NCBI RefSeq assembly: GCF_000801105.2
Contig: NC_079516.1
Coordinates: 13,268,001-13,332,000, forward strand
Direction of reading: 5' to 3'
From: Raphanus sativus
Taxonomy: Eukaryota; Streptophyta; Magnoliopsida; Brassicales; Brassicaceae
DNA: 64,000 nt
How positions within the stretch are numbered: the first letter of the stretch is position 1; the number at the start of each line of letters is the position of its first letter. The notes under the pieces were generated by a model, which saw nothing but the letters and a program-made list of their open reading frames with translations, was not told where the DNA came from and made no database searches. Position numbers and translations under genes: made by a program. Below, in pieces: positions 31,426-47,100 of this stretch.

Positions 31426-34400
31426 CACTTCTCATCTATCTTTCACTCTCCCATTTCATTAACTTTTTTTGTTATATAAGATAATGTATAGGTTGGGACA
31501 TATTTACCCATGTGAATCGAAAAACCAAAATTAAAATTAAGCAATTAAACTGAATTTTATAAATATAAATTATATACCTCTAAATATTAATTACATTTAA
31601 TTTCGAAATTGCTAAATATCTTTAAAATAGTATTTTGAAACCAAATTAAGTAAAAAGAACGTATTATATTTGTAAAATACTATTTTATTTTTTTATCAAA
31701 ACAATTCAAATTACTCGATATTTAAAAGTGCCTTATATTTTACATTTGTGAAAATTCAATAAAAATGTATTATATGCTATATGCATTGTTAGAATTTGTA
31801 AAATAAATAAACATGTCCTATTTAAACTAGTCTTTTTTGACTAATTCTACTTAAATTTCCAACCCGTTTTAGACCCATGTAACTTTTTTATAATAAGATT
31901 AATCATTTAATTCATGTATAAGAATGTAAGATCAAATCTTAATAATTGATTGCATGTAATTTATTAAATCAATGTTTCATAGTTACCTTAAGACTTTTAA
32001 CTTCCAACTCACCTAAAGATGTTATACATGTTAAACATGTAGTCATGTATCCTATATTCATGGAAAATTATTGTTAGAGTAATTATAGAAAAACTGTAGA
32101 GAGTAACAAACGACTTTTAAATGTAAAGCATCTATATAGTGAAAGAAAATAAAGGTAGAACCAATATATAATAAATAGTTAATAAGTAGGTTCAACAAAC
32201 TTTTGTAAGTAGATATTATAGAATAATTTTTTTAATAGTATACTAGAATAGTATCCGCGTTGAAATGCTGATTATTTTTTTACCAAATATATAAAAATTA
32301 TGTGTAAATATTTGTACGATAAGTTAGTTGATTATTTATTTTTTTATCTTAATAAAAATTTTCAGTTTGCTTTTTCAAAGCAAGTGACTGAATTTGAATT
32401 AGCATACAACATGAAAACAATATTGGAAGGTTTACTTCTCGTAAAAATTAATTATTTACTTTTTAAGTTTTTATATTAGTAAAAATTTATATAAATTTCA
32501 TATTGCATGATCTCTTGAGATTATTCATACTTTTTGAAAATATACTTTTAAATCAAACATATAGGAAATATTTTGTTGCGATTAGTTTACATGGGAGGTA
32601 TACTACCTTTGCCGCATTAGTATAGTATAGTTAATATGCCATACAAATTTGGTTAAGTTTTGTTTGATAAACATAATCTTTAGTTAATTATTTGAAAGAT
32701 TAATAATAGTGGCATTTTCATAAATCAGATAATTCTAAATTATCGAATAAATTTTAAAACATTGAGTTGAATTTTGCTATAATATTATATTATAGTCCAG
32801 AATAGTCGATAAAAATAGGTTAGATTAGTTTAGATATATTAAATCTGAAATTTGAAATTTTGTAGTTTATAGATTTTTAGTTTCTGTTAGATTGTAAACA
32901 AAATATATTCTTTTAGTTTTTATTAGATCAAATTTAAAATTATATTCAGTTTGATTGGATTCTAAGTATATATAATTCCATTAACAATTGATTTTTTTAG
33001 ATTCAGAAAATCCAAAATTTGAAAATTGGTTAATTTATAATTTTTAAAATATTTTATTTAATAACATATAAAAATTATATAAATCATCAATTTATTTATT
33101 AGATATTATTATAAAACCGATATATGTATATATAATAAACATTCCACGGCCGATATTTTTATCTATACAAAGTCATATTATAAAGGTCTTTTACTTTATA
33201 TAAAATCATTAAAGATTATAATGAACATTAGTTTATTAATGATTAAGTATATTTAAACTATATTATAAATTATTACAGTATATAATTAAATTTTTAATAC
33301 TAAAATTTATATAATATTGTGATATGATTTTTTATGTGCATCAAATATTTACATCTACTTTGTGCATCAAAGATCACATGTAAATGAATTATGTTTCATA
33401 GTATAAGAGAATAGATAAAGCACCGTTAATGTTTTGTTTAATTATTTTATTAGGAAATATAATTAATTCATAAGAGTTAGGAGGTTAATGTTAGATAAGT
33501 CAAAATTAAATATCCAAGTATCTATGAGGTTAAATCCAAATATGACTATAATTTAATAGATTGTTTTATATTTAGTTCTAGTGAAATGTGAATAGGTCCA
33601 AATTTAAATGATCACTTTTTAAGTAGATAAAATGTAAGATATAGTATAAAGAAGAGTTTGTACGTAAGATATAATATATAGATAAGAATTGTATATCACA
33701 TCTACTTTGAATTGTATACGACATCTACTTTATAACAATAGATAAAGGTTCAATTGTTAATTAAATCGATAATAAGAGCGTTGGTATGGTTCAATTACTC
33801 GATGGTGGTATGATTTAATTATTAGTAGATATATTTTAAGACTATATTTTAATAGAGTCGATATATCATCATTTAGTAATTAATGTATTATTGGTTGAAG
33901 ATAATAATAAAGGGTGTATTCCCTTCTGTAAATGTAATAAAATAATTTGCATACAGAAGTATAGCAATTGCAAAATAAATAGAAATAGAGCACAATTGGT
34001 GTGTGACATGTGTCATTTTTTTTCTTTTTGGAATTTTCTGTATAATTGTTTTAAAAGCAAAGTGTTTATCCAACTAGTCATTACTTGAAGTCTTCACATT
34101 TGCATTTTTAATTTATTATCTCATATATTGTTCTCATATTTTATTCAAAATTTGTATATATTTTTGCTTATGTTTTTCTTGTAAAAGTATCCAAAAGTAT
34201 TGAATTTAGATGTTCTTTTAGTATTTTTGTGATATATAGATTCTTATTAAAAATATTCACTATTTCCATTTTAAACTATAAATTTTAATAATCAATCTTT
34301 GATAAATAGTTCACTGAAAATATTTTTTGTAGTAAGCAATTTTTTTTATTTGCAATCAAGAGCTATTTTCACAAATAAGTTATAAATATTAAAAGAATGC

Positions 34401-35113
34401 ATATAAAAATACTTTTACTACGAATTTGTTTTTATCGAACTATGTGTTATTTTAGGTTTTTTTATAGTTATTGTTCTTATAATTAATTGGAGGAGAGGTA
34501 GATTTTTCTTCAGAACGTAAAACGTTAAAATAAAATTAGTTATTATGATTAATTATTTTTAAAATATTATTTAAGTATGAGCACGAAAAAATCATTCTTA
34601 TATAAGTATGCTATAACTCATAACACTCTATAAATAAGTTTCTACTAATTTGTATTCTACTACTTCCATGACTATTTCCATTTCTCATTATCAAAATAAT
34701 ACGTAAGACTTGATGACAAAAAATATATGTAAGACTATAAATAACTATCACTTTTTTTTTTTGGAAACTGGCTACAAAGTTCACGTTATATAATACTTTT
34801 AGGTTTGTTTTATAGATTATAGTTTTACTTCATAGAGATATAAAGTTGATTGGAAAAGATGTTAAATTTGTTCTGAGGTAAGCATTGTTTGATACTATGT
34901 TCTCTAATGATTGTAAAAGATGCTTATTTTGCATGGGCATAATACTAGTCATCTGATAAAGTAAAAGTGTAAAAACACATTTGGACTCTTGAATAGTGAT
35001 TTAATCCAAAAATTTGTAACACTGTAAATCTGTTTACTCTAATCCTTTTTGGTTTTACATTAAAATTATTATTAAAAAGCTGAATTTTGAAAAATTTCAG
35101 ACATCTAAAAAGT
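31426..35113. other. 3.7-kb AT-rich intergenic region, no gene seen
   Basis: Very AT-rich with no credible reading frame, tRNA or element boundary. The 60-65 codon frames at 33888-34088 overlap each other on opposite strands and are chance. A short repeated phrase (CATCTACTTT following GTATATCAC or GTATACGA) occurs near 33693-33731. It could be decayed repeat DNA. Confidence 0.5.
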
Positions 35114-35159
35114 TCAATGCTTTAAATAAGTGACTCCCCCATTATCATCTGATGGCTCA

Positions 35160-38100
35160 TTAGCGTCGGGCAGGTCGTTGTTCAATGGAGTGCTCTTGCT
35201 CAAATCCCAGATAACAATCCGAAACTAAAAATAGTTTAGTATCCTGACCAAACATAAAAGACAATTTCATCGTGTTATTATTTGAGACAGTAAAAGAGAG
35301 AATGGTTAAGTTAGCGAAAAAGAAAACGAACCTGAAGAGAGGTTATGTTGGGAGGTAACTCCATCCGTGTGATCAGACGACCAGTGAACGAAACTCTCTT
35401 CACAGCAAAGAGTTCAGACGTTGAAGTATCACCAAGTACCAACCACCACGCTTCGTCTTTCACCTATATAAGTAACCCAAGTAAAACCGTGATGAATCTT
35501 TTTTTTAATGCATGTTCAAAGGTAGAAATAAAATCTTTAGAGAAGAAACCTTTGGGAAACGAGGAGCCAACGCCCTCGAGCTATTCCTCTTTGATATCTT
35601 CTCAAGTCTAATCTCCAGCGTCGAAGGCCTGTCAGAGTCCTTCCTTTGGAGTCTCACATTCATTTGTATACGCGGGAATCGCTGGAGATCCTAATTAAGA
35701 CCGGAACAGGATAGAGAAAGTCAGACAAAAGTACATGAATTGAACGTATTAGAGAGAAAGTTTTGGTACCTGGGATAACTTGGGGGCAGAGAAGTTTCCG
35801 GTAACAGTTTTAAGACTTTCCCTAGGAAGCTCTAATAGCTGATGCAGCGTGTGGATTCCTCTTGCGGTTAGAGATCCCAGAAGGTCCTCGTTCATGCATG
35901 GAATCATCCATAATGACGAATCTTGATCCGACCACATGCCCTGCAATCAAAGAGAGAAATGGATCTCAAGTAAAAAGACTTTCTTTTCATGATTTCTATT
36001 GGTTCTGCTTCAGAATAAGTGGAACGAGATGAGAGAGTACCTGCATAACCATTTGCAGGAGACGCATGCACGTCAGAGAGCTTGTGAGCCATCCACTGTT
36101 TGCGCATATATCAATCATGGCCTGGAGGATTCGAATGCTTTGGTCCAAGACTGACTTCAGATCCGTGTTATAATCAGTTATTGGAAGTGCCAGCTGAGAA
36201 AAATGTGCCTGGAGCAGAGGGAGTCGTTCATTATAAAATACGCTCACAATCATAAACTTTGTTATTCAAGCATGAACTCATAATGTTTGAATATTGCTTT
36301 TTCATCTTTCACAGTTTGAGGAATGTGAAAGGTAAAATTACCTGGAAGAGCAGATTTGCCTTCGTATGAGGATCATCTAGATGGTTATTATCCACTCGAT
36401 ACCGAACTTTCTCTGACAGTGTTTTGTTGTAATTTTCCTACAGAAAAAAAGAGGGCATAAAAAAACATAGAAAGCTAAAACTGTAGACAGCTTATCATTA
36501 AAAATATATCTTCCAAGTGCAATAGTGTGAACAAAGAAACAAACCTCATTGTGCCGCACAGGAAGTTCATCATACTCAGACGCTCCCGCCAAAATATGCA
36601 AAAATGCCTAAAAGGGGTTGTGGTAAAAAAAGACACAAAAAAACAATTAAAATCTCATGCATGGATATATTCATGCTCAAGTTCGCATTAGAGTTGATAG
36701 GTTCGACTTCTTACTTCGAGCGACGTGTCGGGGCCTATATTAGAACCAAACATAGACACGGTCATGTAGCTAAGGTAGTACTGCGATGCTATTGTACCCA
36801 GCATCATAGGCTCTACACTATCTTCTGTAACTTTGAGGCATCCACTGTCTTCAAGATCATCAAACGTGTCTTGCACCAATCTACAAGAAAATTCGCCAAA
36901 ATACCACTATGTTATACTAGTAATTAACATCTTATTAGCGAAACTTTATAATACAATTTTCGTATATACCTTGATAAGTAGGAACACACTGATTCATCTT
37001 GAGTACCTTCTAGCCCATAGTAAGCAGGATTAGCCATCTGTTATACAGAAACTCAGTTCATAAGACATTGCTTCACGGACAAATTATGGTTTGGTAAAAA
37101 GTTTGTAGCAATATAGAATTCTTATAGGGAAAAAATAATCTGGCTGCTGGTGTCAATCTTGGTAAACAGTTTACTAGTCAGTGCTTGAAAACTGATTATG
37201 AACTTAGCACAATTACTAGTCAAGCTGTGTCCCTTTTTTTGATGGAATGTGAAGAATCGTTACCAGTCTACGAAACAAATACGTCCATGTAAGATAGTGC
37301 ACAGCGTCTTCTTTGTTGCCAATCGTCCCAGAGACTATTTCTGCATTGAAGTGATCGTGCAACCTCTCTTTCAGGCTACTTTCTACCGGGAATGGTTCGT
37401 ACAAGAACTGCATTCAGAGGAAAGATGATAATTGAGGTAAAATTCATGCTAGGGATATTAAGATTGCTAGAGAATTCAGTTGCGCCTGCCTTCTTGTAGA
37501 AGCTTTTTTTAGGTTCATGTACAAGAATAACCGCTTTCCCATGTTGATCAAACTGTGGACGTCCTGCACGCCCCATCATTTGCAAGATTTCTGTAAGGGG
37601 AAAGTCAACATATCTTTTGGTTTTTCCGTCGAAGTATTCTGTTCCCTGGGACATTGGAAAATATTGCCAACGGCAACAGTAAAGAGAAAAGATAATACGT
37701 TACAAGAAATAATATGAGAATGACTTCAAACAACTCATGTGTAATAGATACAATGTGATAGCAGAGGATCTGATTTTACCTTTATAATAACTAAGTGAGC
37801 TGGTAGGTTCACTCCCCATGCCAATGTACTTGTTGAGACCAAAACCTGAAATGGAAGCATGGTATCAACCATCAGTATGTAAGCATGAAATGTAGACACG
37901 TAAACATGGATTTAAAGAATAAGGACGGAGACAGTCTAGTGGTGAGGAAAGTGCCTGAATCTTGTTGTTCACAAAAAGCTCTTCCACTACAGATCTATCC
38001 TGGTCATTCAAACCTGCATGATGCAACCCAATGCCAAATTGCAACGTATGTCGGAGATTCTGGTCAGTGATCTGAGAGAGGACCATCTGCAAGTCTTCCT

Positions 38101-41100
38101 CTGACACACTCAGAAACTGCCGCGGATGCTCGTCTGATGCCGCAAACTTTGTTTCATAGGAAAAGAAGATAAAAGATATTAGAGTTATATAGTCGGAATA
38201 TTACTTGGCGTCTGAGTTTGATGATAAAATCATACCTGAATAAGATCCAGCGCGGTAAGCCTTGTCTGTCTTCGCGATGAAACAAAGATAAGAACAGGTT
38301 TTGTAGGTGAGTGGGTACATATGGCTGCATATGCTGGCTTGTTCATGCTATTCATCCTTGGGCAGTAATACTTTCCGGGATAACCCTGAAAGAAAAAAAC
38401 AAGGTTGAGTCCAGAAGTCTGCTGCTTGGGTGGTTTCCTCGCATAACCACCCACCGAAAATGATAATAAAACAGCTCAACATATTGAAATTTTGATAATT
38501 CATTCAAAAAAAAAAAAATTGATAATCAAGTACTGTGTAGGCGACAAATAAAATATCGTTCGCAGTAGACAAAAGACATTTGACTTTACCTGAATATGAA
38601 CTTCAATCGGTACAGGTCTAACACTAGGTTTAAAATTGAACAGTCCGATCTCCCCAACACCCAACCAGTCAGCCAAATCACTGAATGAAACATGGCATCA
38701 AGTGAAAAAGTCAAAAAGTAATGCTACATCCAGAAATTTCAGCACACTGAGCTTTAACGGATAAAATGAATTAACACACAGAGAAAAGAGCCTCCATATT
38801 TAAAGAGACACATAAGTTAGAATACGAACCCTGCATTTGCCAGAGCAGTAGAAAGACCAACGAACCGAACAGAGCGCTCTGTTTGTGATGATATGTACCT
38901 CATTCTAGATACAATAACCTGGAAAATGCATATTGAAAATAAATCGGGTTGAACACACAAATTTAAATTAACTTGTTGTCGAACGTATATCAGCTCCTAA
39001 CCAAAACCATAGAGAAATTACAGGTGTCATGATATATAGCTATAAACTTCTAAGCAATTGGTGGAGCTTAGCATAAGTAATTAGAAATGTAATATAATAT
39101 TCGTTTTTAGACTTTTACCTCAAGGATGGGTCCTCTGTCGGCACCTAGCAAGTGAATCTCATCCAAAATAACAAGGCCGACCTATATCCACAAAACATTA
39201 TAAGTTACTCACACACGAAAAAGGTAAATCCGATACAACAATCTATTGACAAAGAGATGTACCTTTTTTACATAACTTCGAGTATGCCAATTACGACTAA
39301 TGCCGTCCCATTTTTCTGGGGTAGATATGATGATATCAGCAGACAAGAGAGCAACTAAATCTGGAGTGTAATCTCCAGTCATTTCAACCTGCGGAAACGC
39401 GAGTGTTAGGCATAATATCTGGTAGCCAATATAAACACATGGACTCCGAGTCTGTAACATGTATAGATGGTGCAAGGCAATATTAATTATAACATGCAAT
39501 CTCCGATTACCATTTCTTTTCCAAGTGGAGCAACAAGATGCTTTTTCCAATCTTTCATTCTTTCTCGAACAATGGCTTTTAGTGGTGCTATGTAAACAAC
39601 CTGCGTGCCGCAGAAAAAGTAGGCATCGCCATTTAGGATAACAGAGCACTAGAAACTAACAAATGTTTGATATCGCTTTAAAGACTCATGACTTCATTTA
39701 AATATGAGATTTAGTAACAGGCCAGTAACCCAGCATAAATAGTCATCTAAAATAAATTGACATGGGTACTGCCACTAAATAGTTAGCCAGATTTAGGAGA
39801 CTGAGAACTCATACCTTCATATCAGGCTGGGTACTGAAGAGACGTAACATTGCAAGTTCAGCAGATATAGTTTTCCCACTTCCAGTTGGAGCTCCCACAA
39901 GAACATTGTTGTCTGTGTGATATAAGACATGGAAAATCTGCAACACCAAAGATACGTTTTTCAAATTAACTAAAAGGAGTAATGAAGAGAAACATTTACG
40001 AACCGAAATGAGGGAAGCATAGGCCAGAATATGCCCAAACCTGAGTCTGTATTGGATTGAAATGTGAAAATTTGTAAAGCGATTCATACAACCTATTCCC
40101 AAGAGAAGTCACAGGAAGAGGTTTCAAGTCTAGAAGCTCCGTGTGAGACGTACGTGCCTTAAGGAAGAAGACTGTTAGGAACGACCAACTTAAAGGAAGA
40201 AATGATCTACTGACCGCTTAGAAAATAGAAGCAATATACCTCTGGTAGTGCAAGATTGTGGAAAGAGATTGTGTAGAAAGACTCTGCATGCAACCAGGAA
40301 TCAGATATAGCATGAACATAGTATTGCGGCGGATGTGGTTCAAAAATAGGCACAGTAAAAGAAAGCTTCTGCGGTTCCCCTCTAGCCATCCGCTTCGTTA
40401 GTGTAAAAAGATCCGAGTGGTAGATATAATCATTCTCTGTGTCCTGTCAAAGACAATTGCATAAGACAAGTGTTATAGTGAAATGTATTAACACTGCCAA
40501 AAGAGTTAAAAATATTCAAGATATTATGTCGTTAGTTAACAGGCAAGCTTGTTTACAATACTATCCAACACGACTATTTTTTCTCCAAGTGGTTAGTAGC
40601 GCTATATGATGAGATACTAGATTATAGATGACAGCTCGTTTTTCTGTCACTGCAACACATATGTCTTGATGGGAGTTCTATGGTACAACCTCAATGAGAA
40701 TCCACCAACGAAGAGCAGCACCATGAAAGCGATCCTTCCATATAAAATCTGGAGTTATAAGCAAATCCACCTAAAATTGTGACAAAATGGATGACGTTAG
40801 ATAGATTGCCATCTGAAGAGCGATCAATTATTGAAAAGGCCTTCCATAAGCTACCTTCAACACAGTGCGGGTGATAGGACTAACAGTAGCTGTCAGTTGA
40901 ATAGACGGAAAATATGCTAGATGTTGCTTGACCAACTAAGAAAATAGCCCAAAAATGTTAGTGTGTTTCTCCATATATATAGATGCATTAGCTAATCGAA
41001 CTTATGATATGTATATATATACCCTTCCCCCAGGATTGTAACGAATTAGTGCTCCAATGTCTTTTTCCTCCATCTCATACAAGCGGTCTAAGTCGGCCCC

Positions 41101-44100
41101 TCGCTCTTCAAGTTTTCTCAATGTCTGTTTGATTGAGATGAATTAGACAAAAAATAGTTCATATTACAAGTCAATATGTAATTATCAGAAGCTTACATCA
41201 AAAGGTATATCCCTATCGAATTGCCGAAGAGGATGTTGATGAGGCCACAGTTGACGATCAACTGCCTTGCAGTATTCCAACATAAATAAAGTCATCTCAC
41301 ACCAGCCTTTTCGCAAACATGTCTCAAATAGGGCACGCATTATACGTGCTAAACTAGCACTAATATATGAAGCATCAGAGACCAGAGAAAATGCATCAAT
41401 TGACCCACGAGATATGTACAACTGCAGGTCAAAAAATCAGTTTATCAGAACTCTATATCAACCTTATGTTTCATATTCTAGGTAGTGCAGTGATTGTGAA
41501 AGTCAGTGACCTGAATGAGAATCGAAATTTTCCCATGTTTGTTTGAAGGGCCTCCCTTAACTTCTAAGGGACAGCAAGAGCGTGCAAGAGTCTCAAGTTC
41601 GTGCTGCTCTTCCTCTCTTACCACAATATTTTCAAATTCAGAAGAATGGGCAACCATATCAATTATCTACACCAGATAATTTGAAATCAGTGAACAATGG
41701 AAAATACTTTAGCAAGGTACCAAGCAAAAAGGTGGTGGAACCATTTAAACTTTAAAACAAACAATAAAGAGAAATTTAATAACAGAAAGATTATATCAAA
41801 CCTCGCTTTCATTCATGTGCCGCTTCAACATTTCGTTGTATGTTTCAACACTAGAGTACTGAATATAGAAGTGACTTGCAACCCGTCCAAGCTCAGTACA
41901 GTAAAAGTTTCCACTTTTCTCATCAAACCTCATCATTTTAGCTTTGTCCAGTGAACGTGCAGCCTCAGCCACAAGGGCCCGTTGCTTCAACGTTAAAGAA
42001 GGATCGGCAATTATCTGTGACGAGTAGCACGACCAGAATGGTTTTAAGCACATATTTATATTTTAGCAAAAACACACTATGAACACAAACAAAATGCAGG
42101 ATTAAGATCTCAATGTGAACTTCTAGAGCTTACAAAACCAGCACAAAATTTTGGAACACCGGTGAACAAATATCTCTTTGTTAAAGTGGAGGGAAGAACA
42201 AAGATATTCATCAGACGGAATGCAGAAAGCTATCCAGACCAGACTACCGATGTAAGCAAGTGTTCCCAAGAAATATAGGAAAACATAAAGTTAAATATTA
42301 AACATCAAAATGCAAAAAAAAAAAACGTACCTCGTCCCATCCAATGCCATATGCCAAAGGATTTAACTTCATCCGAATTGACAAATATGTATATCCAAGC
42401 CACGCACAAGCTTCCTTAACATTAGTCACAGTTCCCAATACGACTTCTGCGTTTAAATTGTCTTTCAAGGAACTTATGAACTGCAAATAAGAATTACATA
42501 GGAACTTCGTTGTATGGCCAACATATCAAACAACAAATGGAACTTTCAGGGAGTTTATGTATTAGGATGATAAACCAAAGTCCTTTTAGGTTTGTGCCCA
42601 ATACCTGACTTTCTATGGGAAGCTGACTCGTCAGCAGCCGAAGATAGTAAGCCAGCTTGTCATGAGATGTGATAATAATTCCCTCACCACTCTTGTCAAA
42701 CTGCGGTCTCCCAGCTCTTCCAAAGATCTAATACATATAATAGTTTGATAAATTAATAAATATTGCATTGTCATACCATTTCTGAAGAAGATTTTTTTCT
42801 TTACCTGCATGACATCAAGCATTCCCAAGTCTTTCCACCCACCAGCCTTGGCATCATACAGTTGTGTTCCCTGGAAATCAAAAACATATTGAACTATAAG
42901 GAAAATTATATAAACTCGTAGAACCACTTGTTGATCTCCAACAATAAGAGAAACTTCTCTTGGCATAGATTAAGATTGAAGTTTGGCAATACAAAAACCA
43001 TACATTTTCAAAGCAGCCAAAATATAAATAAATCAATTTGTCTACACTCTACACATAGGCATACCTTAATTAAGACTGTGTGTGCAGGCAGATTAACACC
43101 CCAAGCAAGAGTTGCAGTGCAAACAAGCACCTGAATGACCAAAACAAGTTGGAAGAATAAGTATCTACATAATAAAGAGAAAGCAGACAAAATATCTTGT
43201 ACCTTCAAGAGTCCATCGGAAAACAGCCTCTCCGTAAGTGTTCTATCAGATCGTAACATCCCAGCATGATGAATACCGAAACCAGCTTCAAAAAATTTGA
43301 CAAGATCCTTATTTCTGGACTTGATGACTTCTTTCTGAGATACAGTTAGAACAAATCTGAGAAATTAGTAGCAACAATGAATTTTAAAAAGATGATGTAT
43401 AGTTCACTTATTTACCTTTCTTATGTGAAATTGAGGATGAGTCTCATTCGTGAACAAATCCAGAGTTTCATTTTCCCGAGCAAGATCAATCTACACGAAA
43501 ATACTGAAGTTAAGTAAGTCTAAATCTGGATTTTGAAATCCGTTGAGAAATCATATTTGCAGCGAAATCATCCACACGTATTTTCAGGTGTACTCGATAT
43601 TTTAAGATATCAGGTAACACAGAAATGCATGAATTTTGGAAGAGAACGGGTATAGAGAAGCAGTAAAATATGTAGAATATCATGTACCAATTTCTCAGCT
43701 GTTTTTGAAGTGTCTTTCCGGGAATGAACAAAAATCATTGCTTGATGACCTTGTCTAACTGAATCAGCAACCTAACATGAAAGCATTACCGTGTAGATAA
43801 GTGACTGTCCATATTAACATAGAAACGGAAGACGCTTTAATCAAGAAAGAGACCTTTTTGTAGCATATCTCATTTAACAATGCATTTTTGGCAGCAAAGT
43901 TATGCTCGGTGATGCCTATATACTGCTGAGCTAAGGGAACTGGGCGATAGCTCGAATCAAAATAGAAAAGGCCAGTGTCTGCGTTCACTCGTAGAAACTG
44001 AGCAACCTGAAATCCACCCCGCAAAAAGGTTTAAATATAAAATATAAATTGAGCGACTCTAATTTCCTGCGACCAACGAGAAAATAGGGAGTAACACAGT

Positions 44101-47100
44101 GTAGTGCATAACAACATCGTGACCGATAGATATTGGAACAGACCTGTAGGTAGCTAGGTAAAGTGGCTGACAGGCCTACAATTCTTATCATTGTCTGCGT
44201 TGACTCAACCTGGTACAGAACAAAAATTAAACAGATTTTACCGTGATGCCCAAATAGAGGAGTACAACTTCAAGAATTGCTTTAACAAAACCATTATTCA
44301 CGGCAAGATTATTTATAGAATTTAACTCAACAACGGAAAAGTTATGATCAAAATAAGACGTTACCTGACGGAGGGTCCGAGCAACTAATGCCTCTATCAC
44401 TGCACCTCTATCATCATTCAGAAGATGCACTTCGTCAATAATCAAGAGTTTTACTAGCATTGACAATGACATGTCGCTGCTTTTGCGAGTAATGACATCC
44501 CATTTTTCTGGTGTTGTCACGATCATCTAATTCACAATCAATATTAACAGGTACATATCAGTTCCTGCATGTCTCCGCAGGAAACTTAAGTATATCTCAT
44601 AAGCTTAAGTAAAACCTGAGTTTCTTCAAGTTCGCTCTTGGTGAGTTGCATATCCCCTGTAAGCTCCTTCACAACCATATTTAATGGAGCGAGACGACGA
44701 TTAAAAGCTGATGTGACCTCTGCCGCTAACGCCTATGAAGAACAAAAAAAAAGTAAATAAAACTTTTGACGACAAAACTCATCCGTTAGATTATGTTAAC
44801 ATGATTCTACCTTCATAGGAGCTACATAAACAATCTTAAACTCGTTTTTGTGCAAGAAGCCGTCCCTGAAGTGCTGTTTAATCTGCAAGTCAATTTCATA
44901 CATATTTGAGTAAAGCATGAAACATTTTAGCGTGAATGCGTGATTAAAATATATCGACTTCTTTTACAGAACAACATACACACATTTAAAAGAAAAAAAA
45001 ATATTCACTCTCTTCGTAAATAAAATCTCAAAGTGTTTTCAGCATGTCTGTGATAGTATCAGGTTCGGACAAACAAAATTAACCAAGTAAATAGTACTTA
45101 CCTCATGTAAGACAGAGATCATAGCAATATTTGTTTTTCCAGCTCCTGTTGGAGCACAGACCTGCAACGTACATAATATACTTATGCTTGAGAAGGTAAC
45201 TCGCATTGTCGCTCGATATGGACAACTTTTTTACATATGACTCACCAATATATTCTCATTGGTGTTGTAAACTGTCTGAAATATTCGACTCTGAATACGG
45301 TTTAAAGTTTTGTACCCATGAAAAGCAGCTTGAGCGAAGTCATCCAATTCCTTTATCTCGATCTGGCAACATGCAAGAATTTAGAGTACGAGTGCACGCA
45401 AATTCACAGAAAATGCTACAATAGGATCTAAATTAGATAATTTATTAATATGTTTACGCAGATTCACAGAAAATGCTACAATAGGATCTAAATTAGAAAA
45501 TTTATTAATATGTTTGAAGAACACTTGAGTTAACTTTCTGGCATGCAAGAATTGTCATCTATCTTCTAGATATGGATGAGACGTACCAGCTTCTCGCCTG
45601 GTTTCAATTGTGCGGTAGGGGTTGGCGGGATAAAGACTTCCTCATATCCTTTTAAGTGCTTCCTTACAGTACCTTGTGGGAGAGCAAAGGAAAGAGAATT
45701 GGTTTCTCCAGACCCGATCAGGTCGTCAAACCCACTATTCTTTTCACTTGCTTCTAGTAAATGAGAAAAATTGGCCTCCGATATTTCACTCTCTAAACCA
45801 AGCTCGGCACTGCGTTTGTTTTTCTTTTCCTCCTTACGCCGAAGTTTTTCAATTTGCTTTGAGGATTCTGTTTGAACAGTAACCTGAAAGGTGGCAGCGG
45901 GTTACTGTGGCTAGAGAAAAAAAATTGACACAGCATTATATGGAAGGCCTCACTCAATGGCACTACCTGTGTGCCATATGTAGGCATCCGGGTTTGGGTG
46001 TTTGAAGCTGTTTTGTCAGACTTGAGAATCATCTGACCATGATGGATAGCATCAACAATCTCCTTCCGATGCTGAAAACGGAATCAACAAGTCAGCCATC
46101 ATTCTGATTTCTAAGAAACTAGAAAGCAGAAAACAACTTCACTATATACCTAAGTAACAACCTTTTTACTATACCTACGCACAAACCCATACATATTCAC
46201 GGAATGACTTTAATTCAAGCGAGAACATTCAGCAATGATATTAGAATCTGATTCAGTTAAACACCATAAAAGCCGGCTTGCAAGAACATAGATTAAGCTA
46301 GTACGTAACTTTAACTAATAGCTAAAAGATAAAGATTACAACTCAAATGTAACAGCAACCCTTGAGAAATGCATTTTATACACTAGAATCTAAAACTAAT
46401 CAGGCAAAAAGTGTCCAATCACAAGTTCAGATAAAAGAGCAATATACACGCCAGGCTTACCATAATAAGGTCTTGAACAGTCTCAAATGCGCCATCCCCA
46501 ACAAGATCCAACAAATCTCCAGCTATCTGCAGGAAAAAAAAAGTTAAAATCCTGTTTACTTCCACTTGCAAGTATATGCTGCAGGACTGGGTATGGTAAC
46601 TCCAAAAATCTTTCACCACAACAAATATACCTCTTCACCAGGCTTATCCGAATCCAGAAACCTACATATAGCCATAGCTAGTTCATCACGGGAAAGTTGT
46701 GAATTGCTATCTCTAACCAACTGTCCGCATGCATCTCTAAGCCAACTTAAATCAAATTTTCCTGCATTTTGGTTCTTTGTCATGTCACTGACATCACTCC
46801 ACCCTTCAGAAAACGATGCATGAGCTTCACTTCTTTCTTCATCCTCAAATCCTCCCTCGCCAAGAGATTCTTCCACCAGAAAACGACTTGGTAGATTAAA
46901 AACAAGGTCGGCACCAAACTCAGCTCCATCATCAACCTCATCCGCATATACTTCAGACTCATGAGCAGGCTGTATCGAGTAGAGGGCCAGAGCAAAGGAG
47001 GCCACGTTCTTTAAATTAGCATCTGAGACACCATGCCCAACAACATTTTCCAACTCCAACCTGTTAAACAAAAAAAAAATAAACATTTTGCAATCTCCAC

